From Lysinibacter cavernae (GTDB lineage: Bacteria > Actinomycetota > Actinomycetes > Actinomycetales > Microbacteriaceae): 64,000 nt of DNA. The notes below the pieces were generated by a model. The model saw only the letters and a program-made list of their open reading frames with translations. It searched no databases and had not been told where the DNA came from. Each line of letters starts with the position of its first letter. The stretch's first letter is position 1. The stretch lies in NCBI RefSeq assembly GCF_011758565.1, contig NZ_JAAMOX010000001.1, positions 62,001 to 126,000 of the forward strand, given 5' to 3'. A program made the position numbers and the translations under genes. This document shows, in pieces, positions 8,321-18,038 of this stretch.

Positions 8321-9409
8321 GTGGCCAAAACATCCCCCAACGTGCCGACCGATTTTACGGCCCTCCAAACTCAACCGACACGTGCTGAGATTCGTGAGTT
8401 CAAGCTGCAACATCCCGAGCTAAAGCCGAACTCAGTGTTTTTCACGAGAGGAACAAAGCTGTTCCTTGCGGTCGGAATTGCCGCTATCGTTCTGGTTCCC
8501 AAGGTGATTGACCCTCGAAGTCATTCCGCCGAACGATTGTGGGTAACAACCCTTCTCATCATTCTTGTCCTCGGCGTAGCATGCTGGATTTTCGTCAGCG
8601 GGCGAATCACCGCATCAATTGTGCAGTACCAACTTGTCCGCTTCGCTGCGGATAATAAACTCGTCTATACCAGTACAGGCTACAGGCCAGATTTACCGGG
8701 GATGATCTTTGGGCTTGGCAGCCTCGGTTCTACAAGCCACGGGTTGCACAGCAACGATAAGCGTCAGCTTCACCTGGAAACGTTCACAACCACGTTTATT
8801 TATGACTGGGTGAGGTACAACAAATCGTGGATGTACCTCACCTTTCGGCTTGATCGAAATTTGCCACATATCGTGCTCGATTCGACGAGGAATAGTGCCG
8901 GACTCTTTGGTGCAGGCCGGAACAAGCTGCCGGTGAGCTACGCCCATACCCAACGACTTTCGCTGGAGGGAGACTTCGACCAGCATTTTGCGCTGTACTG
9001 CCCAAAAGAATATGAAGCTGACGCGCTCTATATCCTGACCCCCGATGTGATGTCCGTCTTGATCGACCATGCGGCCAACTGTGATGTCGAAATCCTAGAC
9101 GATCGCTTATACGTGTATACCAAAGGCAAAACAGGGCGGGCGCTCATCGACGCGTATGTTGGCTTATGCGCTGTGTACGCGGCCATTGCCCCCAAAACAG
9201 TGAATCAAACACATCGCTATTTGGATGACCGGATGCCAAGACCAACCCCCTCGGCAATAAAACGATCTCGTTCACGCGGGCGGTCGGCGCCAAACCAGAT
9301 TGCTTCGCAGGGACGTCGCCTGTCGAGGAGCCCACTTCGTGCGATTATCCTGCTCGGCATAGTTATTGTGTTTTTGGTGCTGCCGTGGATCGCGTTCTTT
9401 TCGTTATAG
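8321..9409 (+). CDS. Hypothetical membrane protein, three predicted helices
   Basis: 362 aa from the GTG at 8321. Two hydrophobic helices near residues 47-64 and 77-97, a long soluble middle (about 100-310) and a basic Arg/Ser-rich stretch before a C-terminal helix (about 340-360). The middle (YDWVRYNKSWMYLTFRLDRNLPHIVLDS) recalls large uncharacterised actinobacterial membrane proteins with an internal soluble sensing-like domain, but I do not recognise a named family. It stands alone between the SDR gene and dapA. AT content is slightly higher than its neighbours. Confidence 0.7.
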   Translation: MAKTSPNVPTDFTALQTQPTRAEIREFKLQHPELKPNSVFFTRGTKLFLAVGIAAIVLVPKVIDPRSHSAERLWVTTLLIILVLGVACWIFVSGRITASIVQYQLVRFAADNKLVYTSTGYRPDLPGMIFGLGSLGSTSHGLHSNDKRQLHLETFTTTFIYDWVRYNKSWMYLTFRLDRNLPHIVLDSTRNSAGLFGAGRNKLPVSYAHTQRLSLEGDFDQHFALYCPKEYEADALYILTPDVMSVLIDHAANCDVEILDDRLYVYTKGKTGRALIDAYVGLCAVYAAIAPKTVNQTHRYLDDRMPRPTPSAIKRSRSRGRSAPNQIASQGRRLSRSPLRAIILLGIVIVFLVLPWIAFFSL

Positions 9410-9573
9410 CGGGCACACGGTGAGCTGTTTCTCAGCGGTCAACGATCGCAGAATCCGCTAACGAGTCTCTGTCAGACGAGACTGCACGAATTTGTTTGGT
9501 AAACACGTGATCGGGATGTGCCTTGATCCTGCCTTCAACAGACCAGGTGAGCGCATTCGATAACGAGACACGC

Positions 9574-9579
9574 TACCCT
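9574..9579 (+). promoter_or_regulatory. -10 hexamer TACCCT for leaderless dapA
   Basis: TACCCT lies 7 nt before the GTG at 9587. No Shine-Dalgarno sequence is present in the 7-nt spacer beyond a G-rich run. Confidence 0.45.
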
Positions 9580-9586
9580 AGAGGGC

Positions 9587-10564
9587 GTGGCTACTGTAGA
9601 GAATCCTTTCGGACAAGTATTGGTGGCGTTGATTACGCCCTTCACCAGCGACGGCGAGGTCGACTGGCCAGCGGTTGAGCGTCACATGGATGACGTCATC
9701 AACGCCGGCGCCGACGGCATCGTTGTCACCGGAACGACCGGCGAGACGTCAACGCTCACTGACCCAGAGAAGCTCAAACTTGTTGAGGTTGGCAAGAGCG
9801 TCGCTGCAGGCCGGGCCAAGATCATCACGGGCGGTGGCTCCAACGAGACCGCACACGCGATCGAGCTCTACAAAGCGAGCGAGAAGGCGGGCGCCGATGG
9901 CATCATGATCGTTACGCCGTACTACAACAAGCCAACGCAAGCCGGCATCCTCACCCACTTCCGTATGGTTGCTGACGCAACCGACCTGCCGGTCATCGCC
10001 TACGACATCCCAGGCCGCACGGGTGTGCCCATCAAATACGAGACGATTCTTCGCCTCGCCAAGCATCCAAACATCCTCGCGATCAAAGATGCAAAGGGTG
10101 ATTTCAGCGAGGTCAGCCGCGTGCTGAACCAAACTGACCTGCTCTATTTTTCGGGGGACGACCCCAACGTCCTTCCCCACCTGTCGATCGGGGCCAGCGG
10201 CCTCATCGGCGTGACCGCAAACGTGGCCGCGACGCCCTACCGCCAGATGGTAGACGCCGTGAACCGCGGAGACTTGGCGTCGGCAACCGACGCACACAAG
10301 AAGCTCGAACCGTTGGTTCGGGCACTCATGACCCACGTTCCTGGCACCATCGCTACCAAGTACGTCTTGCACGGACTTGGTCGCATCGGTAGCCCACGCG
10401 TGCGTCTGCCCCTGGTCGGGCCAGAAGAATGGGAGGCCGCACAGATTGAAGACGATCTCGCTCTTGTGCGCGATCTGCCTGGCCTCGACCTCAGTAACTT
10501 CCGCCCAGACCGCAATGCGGCAGCTGGCGGAGCCCTACCAAAGATTGCGGGAACGACCCGCTAG
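9587..10564 (+). CDS. dapA: 4-hydroxy-tetrahydrodipicolinate synthase
   Basis: 325 aa TIM-barrel aldolase. Condenses pyruvate with aspartate semialdehyde, the first committed step to DAP and lysine. TGTTGETSTL (about residues 49-58) carries the substrate-binding Thr pair, YYNKPTQ contains the proton-relay Tyr, and the Schiff-base lysine is Lys167 (AIKDAKGD). Start GTG with leaderless promoter. RNase J begins 15 nt downstream, the conserved actinobacterial pair dapA-rnj, so the two are probably one operon. Confidence 0.97.
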   Translation: MATVENPFGQVLVALITPFTSDGEVDWPAVERHMDDVINAGADGIVVTGTTGETSTLTDPEKLKLVEVGKSVAAGRAKIITGGGSNETAHAIELYKASEKAGADGIMIVTPYYNKPTQAGILTHFRMVADATDLPVIAYDIPGRTGVPIKYETILRLAKHPNILAIKDAKGDFSEVSRVLNQTDLLYFSGDDPNVLPHLSIGASGLIGVTANVAATPYRQMVDAVNRGDLASATDAHKKLEPLVRALMTHVPGTIATKYVLHGLGRIGSPRVRLPLVGPEEWEAAQIEDDLALVRDLPGLDLSNFRPDRNAAAGGALPKIAGTTR

Positions 10565-10578
10565 AAACAGGAGGACGT

Positions 10579-12270
10579 GTGCCTAATAACGTCGAAACGT
10601 TAGCTACGTACAGTCCGGCTCCACTCGAACCAGGCACGCTGAGGGTTATTCCCGTCGGCGGCCTTGGCGAGGTTGGCCGAAACATGACCGTGTTCGAGAT
10701 GAACGGCAAATTGCTGATCGTCGACTGCGGTGTTCTTTTTCCAGAAGAGCACCAGCCAGGCGTCGACCTGATCTTGCCAGACTTCTCGATCATCCGTGAT
10801 CGTCTCGACGATATTGTGGCCGTTGTGCTCACACACGGACACGAAGACCACATTGGAGCGGTGCCGTATCTGCTGCGCCTGCGCCAGGACATCCCGCTGA
10901 TCGGTTCTCAGCTCACGCTTGCCCTCATCGAGGCCAAGCTCAAGGAGCACCGCATCAAGCCGTACACCATGACGGTTCGCGAGGGTGATATCGAACAGCT
11001 CGGCCCGTTTGAGCTTGAGTTTGTTGCCGTGAACCACTCAATTCCGGATGCGCTGGCCGTTGCCATCCGCACCGAAGCCGGCATGGTGCTTGCTACTGGT
11101 GACTTCAAGATGGACCAGCTACCGCTCGATGGCCGCCTCACCGACCTCCGCGCATTTGCTCGCCTCGGAGAAGAGGGCATTGACCTGTTCCTTGTTGACT
11201 CTACCAACGCCGAGGTTCCCGGCTTTACGCCGCTTGAGCGCGACATCGGTCCAGTGCTTGACTCGGTTATCGCGAGCGCTCCTCGCCGAGTGATCGTTGC
11301 GAGCTTCTCGAGCCACATCCACCGAGTACAGCAGGTTCTGGATGCCGCGCACGCGCACGGCCGCCGCGTCGCCCTGCTCGGTCGCTCGATGGTGCGCAAC
11401 ATGGGCATCGCCGCAGACCTCGGCTACCTCAACGTGCCAGAAGGCGTGCTTGTCGACTTCCGCAAGACCGATGGCATCCCCGACAACAAGATTGTCTATA
11501 TGGGGACGGGTTCTCAGGGCGAGCCGATGGCCGTGCTGAGCCGTATGGCGAACAAAGAGCACAAGGTTGAGCTGGGGGAGGACGACACCGTCATCCTGGC
11601 ATCCAGCCTCATTCCCGGCAACGAGAACGCGGTATACCGCATCATCGATCGCCTCACCAAGATCGGCGCAAACGTTGTGCACAAGGGCAACGCCAAGGTG
11701 CACGTCTCCGGACACGCCGCCGCTGGTGAGCTGTTGTACTGCTACAACATCCTCAAGCCGAAGAATGTGCTTCCCGTTCACGGCGAGTTCCGTCACCTCG
11801 ATGCCAACGCGAAGCTGGCAATCCAGACGGGTATTCCAGCTGAGAACGTGATCCTCGGCGAAGACGGCACCGTGATCGACCTCAAAGAGGGCGTCGCCAC
11901 CGTTGTTGGCCAGTACGACCTTGGCTATGTTTACGTTGATGGCTCGAGCGTTGGCGAGATCACAGAGGCCGACCTCAAGGATCGCCGTATCCTTGGCGAA
12001 GAGGGGTTCATCTCGGTGATCGTTGTGCTCGAGTCGGCAACCGGTCGCGTGATTGTTGGGCCCGAGATCCACGCAAAGGGCGTGGCAGAGGGCGACAACG
12101 TCTTCGAAGAGGTTAAGCCAAAGATCATCGCTGCGCTTGCAGAAGCAGCGAGCAATGGCGTTCGTGATCAGCACGCCTTGCAGCAGATCATCCGCCGCAC
12201 GATTGGCCGCTGGGTGGCTCAGCGACTTCGCCGCCGCGCAATGATTGTGCCGGTCGTCATCGAGGCCTAA
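10579..12270 (+). CDS. rnj: Ribonuclease J
   Basis: 563 aa metallo-beta-lactamase/beta-CASP ribonuclease with 5'-3' exo- and endonuclease activity in mRNA decay and rRNA maturation. The zinc motif HGHEDHIG is at about residues 86-93. The beta-CASP motifs (VDSTNAE, SFSSHIHR, GTGSQGE, HVSGHAA) follow in order and the C-terminal domain (about 450-563) is complete. GTG start preceded by AGGAGG 4 nt upstream, in contrast to the leaderless gene before it. A very strong inverted repeat follows the stop. Confidence 0.97.
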   Translation: MPNNVETLATYSPAPLEPGTLRVIPVGGLGEVGRNMTVFEMNGKLLIVDCGVLFPEEHQPGVDLILPDFSIIRDRLDDIVAVVLTHGHEDHIGAVPYLLRLRQDIPLIGSQLTLALIEAKLKEHRIKPYTMTVREGDIEQLGPFELEFVAVNHSIPDALAVAIRTEAGMVLATGDFKMDQLPLDGRLTDLRAFARLGEEGIDLFLVDSTNAEVPGFTPLERDIGPVLDSVIASAPRRVIVASFSSHIHRVQQVLDAAHAHGRRVALLGRSMVRNMGIAADLGYLNVPEGVLVDFRKTDGIPDNKIVYMGTGSQGEPMAVLSRMANKEHKVELGEDDTVILASSLIPGNENAVYRIIDRLTKIGANVVHKGNAKVHVSGHAAAGELLYCYNILKPKNVLPVHGEFRHLDANAKLAIQTGIPAENVILGEDGTVIDLKEGVATVVGQYDLGYVYVDGSSVGEITEADLKDRRILGEEGFISVIVVLESATGRVIVGPEIHAKGVAEGDNVFEEVKPKIIAALAEAASNGVRDQHALQQIIRRTIGRWVAQRLRRRAMIVPVVIEA

Positions 12271-12288
12271 TCGGCCCTTATCGGCGTA

Positions 12289-12346
12289 CAGAATTGGCGC
12301 AGATCCTCCTTCCCCGTTCGGGATGGGTGGATCTGCGCCAATTCTG
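12289..12346. terminator. Perfect 18-bp inverted repeat between convergent rnj and phzF-like genes
   Basis: Arms 12289-12306 and 12329-12346 are perfectly complementary over 18 bp with a 22-nt loop. Lying between two convergent genes with no long T-run, it is best read as a bidirectional transcription stop. The two genes end 19 bp and 42 bp from it. Confidence 0.75.
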
Positions 12347-12349
12347 TTG

Positions 12350-12376
12350 GCAGTGGCAGTGGCAGTGGCAGTGGCT
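12350..12376 (+). repeat. GGCAGT hexamer tandem repeat
   Basis: About four consecutive copies of a GGCAGT unit directly after the rnj terminator hairpin, degenerating into GGCTTC. It is in non-coding DNA just downstream of the phzF-like stop codon. Confidence 0.7.
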
Positions 12377-12387
12377 TCGGCCGTGGC

Positions 12388-13245
12388 CTAGAGAGTGACC
12401 GTTCCAGAGACAACCGTCACCGTGTCTCCGCCGACCCAGATTACGTCTGGAGAGTCGTGGGCGACATGGATTCTGCCGCGCCGCTTGAGCACCGTGCCCT
12501 GGCGTGCAATGTATTGAGTTGGTGCCGTGCCAGCCGCGATGAGCCACTGGGCGAGGCTCGCGTTGAGGCTGCCAGTGACCGGGTCTTCTTGCAGGCCAGT
12601 CAATGAGTCGTGATAAAACGCGCGAACCTCGAAGGCGTAGTCTTCTCCGGCCCCGGTTTTGCCGATAACTCCGACTTTTCGGTCGGTCATGGCCTCGCTG
12701 TTTGGGGTGAGCCGCAGGACCGTCTCCGCCGAATCCACAAGGATGCCAAGCCAGCCCGGCCCATTATCCACCCAGTTTGCGTCGAGGATCTCCGCAGGCT
12801 GCAAACCGAGCGCTGCCGCAATCTCGCTGAGCAAGTTGTCAGCGACCCGACCAGAACGAACCAGGGGCGGGGCCGTGAACGCAAGTCGCCCGTCTACCTT
12901 TGCGATACGAATGAGGCCTGCTTCGCATTCCTGCACAACAGTGCCGTCTGTGGGGACTGGTGCGCCGGTTGCTGCTGCTCGCTCGATCCAGGCATGGCAG
13001 CTCCCGAGGGTCGGATGCCCGGCAAAGGGGAGTTCGCCGCCCGGAGTGAAGATGCGCAGCCGATAGTCAGCCTCTGCGGCTGTTGGGGACAGAAGAAACG
13101 TCGTTTCCGAGAGGTTTGTCCACCTGGCAAACGCGGCCATCTGATCATCGCTGAGGCCGTCGGCATCGTGAACCACCGCAACTGGGTTTCCGTACATTGG
13201 TTCGCTCGTGAAGACATCAACTTGGCTGAACGGATGAGTAGTCAT
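12388..13245 (-). CDS. PhzF family isomerase/epimerase-like protein
   Basis: 285 aa, diaminopimelate-epimerase fold of the PhzF family. Family signatures: an N-terminal QVDVFTSEPMYGNPVAVV stretch, the general-acid/base Glu47 in NLSETTFLL, and the second-half DPVTGSLNASLAQWLI motif at about residue 220. No phenazine genes are nearby, so a role in phenazine synthesis is not supported. Most such stand-alone proteins have unknown substrates. The start is supported by a TAGCAT 5 nt upstream on the minus strand. It is divergent from ftsK. Confidence 0.88.
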   Translation of the reverse strand: MTTHPFSQVDVFTSEPMYGNPVAVVHDADGLSDDQMAAFARWTNLSETTFLLSPTAAEADYRLRIFTPGGELPFAGHPTLGSCHAWIERAAATGAPVPTDGTVVQECEAGLIRIAKVDGRLAFTAPPLVRSGRVADNLLSEIAAALGLQPAEILDANWVDNGPGWLGILVDSAETVLRLTPNSEAMTDRKVGVIGKTGAGEDYAFEVRAFYHDSLTGLQEDPVTGSLNASLAQWLIAAGTAPTQYIARQGTVLKRRGRIHVAHDSPDVIWVGGDTVTVVSGTVTL

Positions 13246-13250
13246 ACTTC

Positions 13251-13256
13251 ATGCTA
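13251..13256 (-). promoter_or_regulatory. -10 hexamer TAGCAT (minus strand) for the phzF-like gene
   Basis: On the minus strand TAGCAT ends 5 nt before the ATG at 13245. Spacing is one nt tighter than at the other leaderless candidates. Confidence 0.35.
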
Positions 13257-13324
13257 AAGGTGCCGGGGAGAGGCCGGTTATCCACACGCCGGGTTCCTAA
13301 ACCCCGTTTGTCGTATGCACCTTG

Positions 13325-13330
13325 TACCGT
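13325..13330 (+). promoter_or_regulatory. -10 hexamer TACCGT for leaderless ftsK
   Basis: TACCGT ends 6 nt before the ATG at 13337, with no Shine-Dalgarno sequence in between. Confidence 0.45.
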
Positions 13331-13336
13331 TGACGC

Positions 13337-16300
13337 ATGGCCACGAAACCCACGTCACCGAGGCGCAACGCGTCAACGTCGTCGACTCGAGCGGCCGCTG
13401 ATAAAAAGAGCACTCGCTCCTCACCTTCGACGGCCAAAAACGCAACCACTCGCAACGCCACGGCAAAGACCACGGCGTTTGTTCCTGACGATGAGACACC
13501 CGGCTTGCTTCAGCGTGCCTGGATGGGCACCGCACACGGCATTGGCGGCCTGTGTCGCGCCTTCCGCGTCGAGCGCATTGACCCAGACGAGCGACGAGAC
13601 GGCATCCCAATGTTTCTTATCGTGCTTGCCGTTGCTGGTGCCATTATTGAGTGGTTTCTCATGGGCAACACGGTTGCCCAGCAGATCGATGCGTGGACGT
13701 TCGGTGGTATTTTTGGGCGGGTAGCATTCGGGTTGCCCGTCATTATGGTCATGTTTGCGCTGTGGCTGTTCAATAACCCAAGCAGCGTGCACGATAACCG
13801 TCGCATCACGATCGGGCTGAGCCTGCTGCTGCTCACGATCTCCGGTCTGTGCCACATCTTCGGCGGGCAGCCGTCACCGAGTCAGGGCATGCTTGAGCTG
13901 GCCTCAGCAGGTGGCCTGCTTGGCTGGATGATCGCTGCCCCGCTTACCGCGGTTCTGACGGTATACGGTGCATCCGCCGTGATCATTTTGCTTCTGCTGC
14001 TTTCGCTGTTCATCATCTCGAAGACCCCGCCAAACCGGGTTGGTGAGCGTGTCCGTGAGGCGTACTCCTACCTGTTTGGTGCATCAGATGCCGATCACGA
14101 ACGTCTCGACGCCGACCGCGAAGCGAAGCGCCAGCGCAAAGCCGAACGCCTTGCGGCTGCCGAAAGCGACCGGGGCAATGTTAGCGACCTCTTCGATATC
14201 GAAGACCATGACGATTCTGCAGCGACCGGGGCAACTGAGCTTCCGTGGTGGCGACGCAACTCGACGCAGCGCGAGGAAGATCCCGAATACGACGCCAAGC
14301 CAGAGGCCGTCACCGACGTACTTGGTGCGGCTGGCGCAGGGGCCAGCGCGTTTGATTCTGCCATTGAGCAGGCTCCCGCCGAGTCTGATGCTCCTGCCGG
14401 CGTCTACCCGACCGGCCTGTTTGAGGGCCTTGCGCAGGCAGAAGAAGCCGTAGTCAATCACGTTCCTGCCGCGGCGAGCCCGGTAACAGGACTTGGCGAT
14501 GACTCTCCCTCAACGACCGCATACGACGACTTCGGTTCTCTCGAAGACGACGCACAGATCGCCCCTCGACCTGTTGTTGAGATTGCGCCGGCAGTTGACG
14601 AGACTCCGGCTCATAACCGGGAATATGTCTTGCCGGCCGCATCCACGCTTGAACTCGGCAGCCCCTCGAAGGAGCGGTCGCAAGCGAATGACGATATTGT
14701 CGCCTCGATCACCTCTGTGCTCGCCCAGTTCAATGTTGACGCTGCCGTCACTGGCTTCTCCAGAGGCCCAACCGTCACGCGCTACGAGATCGAGCTCGGT
14801 CCGGGTGTGAAGGTTGAGCGGGTTACCGCGCTCAGCAAAAACCTTTCCTACGCTGTTGCCAGCAACGAGGTCCGCATTCTGTCGCCTATCCCAGGCAAGA
14901 GTGCCATCGGCGTTGAAATTCCCAATACCGACCGTGAAACGGTATCGCTTGGCGACGTGCTCCGTTCGCCGGTGGCCGCGCGCAGCACGCATCCACTCAC
15001 CATCGGCGTCGGAAAAGACGTCGAGGGCGGTTTTGTGGTAGCCAACCTCGCCAAGATGCCTCACCTGCTTGTTGCCGGTTCTACCGGTTCGGGTAAGTCA
15101 AGCTTTATCAACTCGATGGTTACGAGCTTGCTCATGCGGTCCACTCCGGCCGACGTGCGAATGGTGCTCGTAGACCCGAAGCGAGTTGAGCTGACTGCGT
15201 ACCAAGGTGTTCCTCACCTCATTACGCCCATCATCACGAACCCCAAAAAAGCCGCAGAGGCGCTGCAGTGGGTCGTCAAAGAGATGGACATGCGATATGA
15301 CGACCTGCAGAGCTTCGGTTTCCGTCACATCGACGACTTCAACGCTTCGGTGCGCAAGGGCGACCTCGTGCTCCCAGAGGGAAGCCAGCGCACCCTGAAG
15401 CCGTATCCATATCTGCTTGTTGTCGTTGATGAGCTTGCCGACCTCATGATGGTTGCACCTCGCGACGTTGAAGACTCCATTGTTCGAATCACGCAGCTCG
15501 CGCGTGCCGCCGGAATCCACCTGGTGCTCGCAACGCAGCGACCAAGCGTTGACGTTGTGACCGGCCTCATCAAGGCCAACGTGCCGAGCCGTCTTGCGTT
15601 TGCCGTTGCAAGCGTCACCGACTCCCGAGTCATCCTTGACCAGCCGGGGGCAGACAAACTCATCGGTCAGGGTGACGGGCTCTTCCTCCCGATGGGTGAG
15701 TCAAAGGCCATGCGTGTCCAAGGCGCGTGGGTCAGCGAAGAAGAGATCGAGCGTGTTGTCGCCCACGTCAAGACGCAGGCGATGCCTGAATACCGCCAAG
15801 ACGTGGCCGCTTCTGCGGTCAAGAAAGACGTCGACTCCGATATTGGTGACGACCTTGAGGTGCTCCTCGCGGCAGCCGAACTGGTTGTCTCGACGCAGTT
15901 CGGTTCGACCTCCATGCTGCAGCGAAAACTGCGCGTCGGGTTTGCGAAGGCAGGCCGACTCATGGACCTCCTCGAATCGCGCGAGATTGTTGGGCCTTCC
16001 GAAGGTTCTAAGGCCCGCGATGTGCTGGTCACTCAAGAAGACCTGCCCCAGGTCCTTGCGAAGCTCAGGGGAGAGGCCAGCGGCGCTCCCGTGCAGCCGC
16101 AGGCGCCGGCAGGCTATCAGCAGCCGTTGGCGGCTCCTCCGGTGCAGCCAACAACGGTTCAGTCCGCGCCGCAGCAGCCTGTTGAACACGCGCCGTCGGC
16201 GTACAACGAGGCTCAGCAGCAACCAGCAGAGGGATACGACGCTGGCGAGGCCAACGAAGCCAACCCGTTCCCCCAAGCGCAAGACGACGTCTACACCCGC

Positions 16301-16423
16301 CCTATTCCAGATTCTGACCTTGACTTCACCGCAGCCTTCGGCGTGCCAGAAGCCACTGACTACCACGACGGTGACGACGAGGGTGGCAGCGAAGACGCCT
16401 GGCAGCTGACCGGTCGCGACTAG
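13337..16423 (+). CDS. ftsK: DNA translocase FtsK/SpoIIIE
   Basis: 1028 aa septal DNA pump that clears and segregates chromosome ends at division. Layout: basic Thr/Ser-rich N-terminus (1-50), four hydrophobic segments (about 95-235), an acidic linker (240-440), then the alpha/beta motor with Walker A GSTGSGKS at 581-588 and Walker [12 protein letters not shown] near 695-705. A winged-helix gamma domain (about 840-910) contains [22 protein letters not shown], which reads KOPS-type sequences in FtsK. A Gln/Pro/acidic tail of about 110 residues follows gamma and is unusual in length. pgsA begins 17 nt after its stop. Confidence 0.97.
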   Translation: MATKPTSPRRNASTSSTRAAADKKSTRSSPSTAKNATTRNATAKTTAFVPDDETPGLLQRAWMGTAHGIGGLCRAFRVERIDPDERRDGIPMFLIVLAVAGAIIEWFLMGNTVAQQIDAWTFGGIFGRVAFGLPVIMVMFALWLFNNPSSVHDNRRITIGLSLLLLTISGLCHIFGGQPSPSQGMLELASAGGLLGWMIAAPLTAVLTVYGASAVIILLLLLSLFIISKTPPNRVGERVREAYSYLFGASDADHERLDADREAKRQRKAERLAAAESDRGNVSDLFDIEDHDDSAATGATELPWWRRNSTQREEDPEYDAKPEAVTDVLGAAGAGASAFDSAIEQAPAESDAPAGVYPTGLFEGLAQAEEAVVNHVPAAASPVTGLGDDSPSTTAYDDFGSLEDDAQIAPRPVVEIAPAVDETPAHNREYVLPAASTLELGSPSKERSQANDDIVASITSVLAQFNVDAAVTGFSRGPTVTRYEIELGPGVKVERVTALSKNLSYAVASNEVRILSPIPGKSAIGVEIPNTDRETVSLGDVLRSPVAARSTHPLTIGVGKDVEGGFVVANLAKMPHLLVAGSTGSGKSSFINSMVTSLLMRSTPADVRMVLVDPKRVELTAYQGVPHLITPIITNPKKAAEALQWVVKEMDMRYDDLQSFGFRHIDDFNASVRKGDLVLPEGSQRTLKPYPYLLVVVDELADLMMVAPRDVEDSIVRITQLARAAGIHLVLATQRPSVDVVTGLIKANVPSRLAFAVASVTDSRVILDQPGADKLIGQGDGLFLPMGESKAMRVQGAWVSEEEIERVVAHVKTQAMPEYRQDVAASAVKKDVDSDIGDDLEVLLAAAELVVSTQFGSTSMLQRKLRVGFAKAGRLMDLLESREIVGPSEGSKARDVLVTQEDLPQVLAKLRGEASGAPVQPQAPAGYQQPLAAPPVQPTTVQSAPQQPVEHAPSAYNEAQQQPAEGYDAGEANEANPFPQAQDDVYTRPIPDSDLDFTAAFGVPEATDYHDGDDEGGSEDAWQLTGRD

Positions 16424-16427
16424 GCAA

Positions 16428-16433
16428 TAGACT
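16428..16433 (+). promoter_or_regulatory. -10 hexamer TAGACT for leaderless pgsA
   Basis: TAGACT is exactly 6 nt before the GTG at 16440 and begins right after the ftsK stop, so pgsA can be transcribed independently of ftsK. Confidence 0.5.
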
Positions 16434-16439
16434 CACACT

Positions 16440-17030
16440 GTGACAGCATCCATTCCTGCCCCAGCCGCCAAGCCGTCCAACTGGAACGCGCCCAACATCA
16501 TTACGGGTGCGCGCATCCTGCTGACGCCCCTGTGCATTTGGCTGGTGCTCAGTGGTGGGGGTGCTCCTGATGCGCTTCGTTGGTGGGGCGCTGCCCTGTT
16601 TATTTTCGCCATCGCAACTGACTGGGTTGACGGATTTCTGGCTCGGCGATACAACCAGGTCACCGATCTTGGCAAGCTACTCGATCCCATCGCCGACAAG
16701 CTGCTCACCGGTGCCGCGCTCGTTTGTCTCTCAATTCTGAACGAGCTGCCGTGGTGGGTCACCATCATCATTCTCGTTCGCGAATGGGGTGTCACTGTTG
16801 ACCGTCTGGTCAGGGCAAGCAGCCACGTTGTAATCGCGGCTGCATGGATGGGCAAGCTTAAGACCCTGATGCAGGCGGTTGCGATCTCCCTTGCCCTGCT
16901 TCCGCTTGAGTCGGTCTTTGGGGCGTGGGTGCACCCGGTCAACGTTGTGACCATGAGCCTTGCGTTTGGGCTCACCGTTCTCAGCGGCCTTGACTATGTC
17001 AGGACCGCCCTCAAGTCTTCCCGTGCATAA
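16440..17030 (+). CDS. pgsA: CDP-diacylglycerol--glycerol-3-phosphate 3-phosphatidyltransferase
   Basis: 196 aa integral membrane CDP-alcohol phosphatidyltransferase making phosphatidylglycerol phosphate. The full active-site motif is present: Asp61-x2-Asp64-Gly65-x2-Ala68-Arg69-x8-Gly78-x3-Asp82-x3-Asp86. Several hydrophobic helices (about 22-40, 45-60, 88-115, 130-190) fit the six-helix fold. Position between ftsK and a cinA-type gene is the conserved actinobacterial order. GTG start after a leaderless-type promoter. Confidence 0.95.
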   Translation: MTASIPAPAAKPSNWNAPNIITGARILLTPLCIWLVLSGGGAPDALRWWGAALFIFAIATDWVDGFLARRYNQVTDLGKLLDPIADKLLTGAALVCLSILNELPWWVTIIILVREWGVTVDRLVRASSHVVIAAAWMGKLKTLMQAVAISLALLPLESVFGAWVHPVNVVTMSLAFGLTVLSGLDYVRTALKSSRA

Positions 17031-17116
17031 TTTCTAGGTCATACGCTCATATCGCTCGGATATCTTTGGATGCTTTTGTAGGCAGAACGGAACACCTCCA
17101 ACGAGTAGCAGGCCGA

Positions 17117-17122
17117 TAGGCT
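17117..17122 (+). promoter_or_regulatory. -10 hexamer TAGGCT for the leaderless CinA-type gene
   Basis: TAGGCT ends 6 nt before the ATG at 17129. Confidence 0.45.
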
Positions 17123-17128
17123 TGTCCT

Positions 17129-17791
17129 ATGACGCAGCGGATGGATGATGGCAACGGTGCCCAACAACACGATCGTGACCTGGTCGGTAGCGGCTCTCAT
17201 CGGAGCGAGGCTGCCCGCTCGCAACGCATGGCCCGTGACTGTGTTGAACTTGCCACGGCTCTTCGAGTGCGCATCGCTGTTGCGGAGTCACTGACTGGAG
17301 GACTCGCGGCCTCTGGCCTCGTGAGTGTGCCCGGCGCTTCTGCGGTTTTCAACGGTGCAATCGTTGCCTATAACACCGAGCTCAAGTACTCCTTGCTGCA
17401 GGTGGATGCCCGCCTGCTTGACGACCACGGCCCCGTGCATCCTCGGGTCGCCGAACTCATGGCGAGGGGTGTGCGGGATGCCTGCGCGGTTGGTGGGCAC
17501 ACGGTGAGTATTGGTCTCGCTACGACTGGGGTTGCAGGGCCCGACCCGGACGAAGCAAGCGGTCAGCCTGCAGGAGTTGTCTATCTGGGGGTTTCCTCGG
17601 CACTTGGGACAAGAAGTGTTGGTTTGTCGTTGTCGGGGGACCGACTCGCGATCCGCGAACAAACAGTGCGAATCCTCTTTGAAGAGCTTTACGACGAACT
17701 TGTTGCCATAGATCGTGAGGTTGCCGCATCCACTGGCTCTCACCCGATCGTGCCGGAGCCAGTTGACGCTAGCGACGAACTTCAGAATTAG
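17129..17791 (+). CDS. CinA C-terminal-domain protein (nicotinamide-nucleotide amidohydrolase type)
   Basis: 220 aa, only the amidohydrolase half of CinA. The domain spans about residues 38-195 with the family stretches AVAESLTGGLAA (catalytic Ser in ESLTGG), NGAIVAYN and ATTGVAGPDPDEASGQPAG. In E. coli PncC the same domain deamidates NMN for pyridine-nucleotide recycling. The N-terminal molybdopterin-binding-like domain of full CinA is absent, which is usual at this locus in actinobacteria. The first 35 residues are polar and probably disordered. clgR and recA follow. Confidence 0.92.
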   Translation: MTQRMDDGNGAQQHDRDLVGSGSHRSEAARSQRMARDCVELATALRVRIAVAESLTGGLAASGLVSVPGASAVFNGAIVAYNTELKYSLLQVDARLLDDHGPVHPRVAELMARGVRDACAVGGHTVSIGLATTGVAGPDPDEASGQPAGVVYLGVSSALGTRSVGLSLSGDRLAIREQTVRILFEELYDELVAIDREVAASTGSHPIVPEPVDASDELQN

Positions 17792-18038
17792 CGACCAAAT
17801 TGTGATCTCTGTTTTGGGAAGTGATGGTCGACCTGTCGGTGAGTTCGTGTAGGGTATTGACCAAGTTGCGGACCACGAAAGTTCCTTGCAAACATTGGGG
17901 AATACATCGGGGGTCGCCTCGGTTACATTAGGTGTCGCTTACATCATTTCCTCAGAAAAAATGGTTAGAGTAGATACAGAATTGCCGCTAAGGTGGCAGT
18001 TCGCAATTATTTGTAGTCAGGTTCAAAGGAGGGTGAAC
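17792..18038 (+). promoter_or_regulatory. clgR upstream region with possible ClgR site
   Basis: 247 bp without a gene. At 17986-17998 the sequence CCGCTAAGGTGGC is close to the described actinobacterial ClgR operator core (CGCY-N-A-N-R-GCG), with two differences, and sits about 40 bp before the clgR start. ClgR autoregulates in mycobacteria and corynebacteria, so this is a plausible operator. AT-rich stretches resembling -10 elements (TAGAGT at about 17967, GATACA at about 17973) lie just upstream. Confidence 0.35.

Noticed and set aside
12388-13245. Phenazine biosynthesis gene
   Set aside because: PhzF fold only; no other phz genes in the window, and orphan PhzF-like proteins are common.
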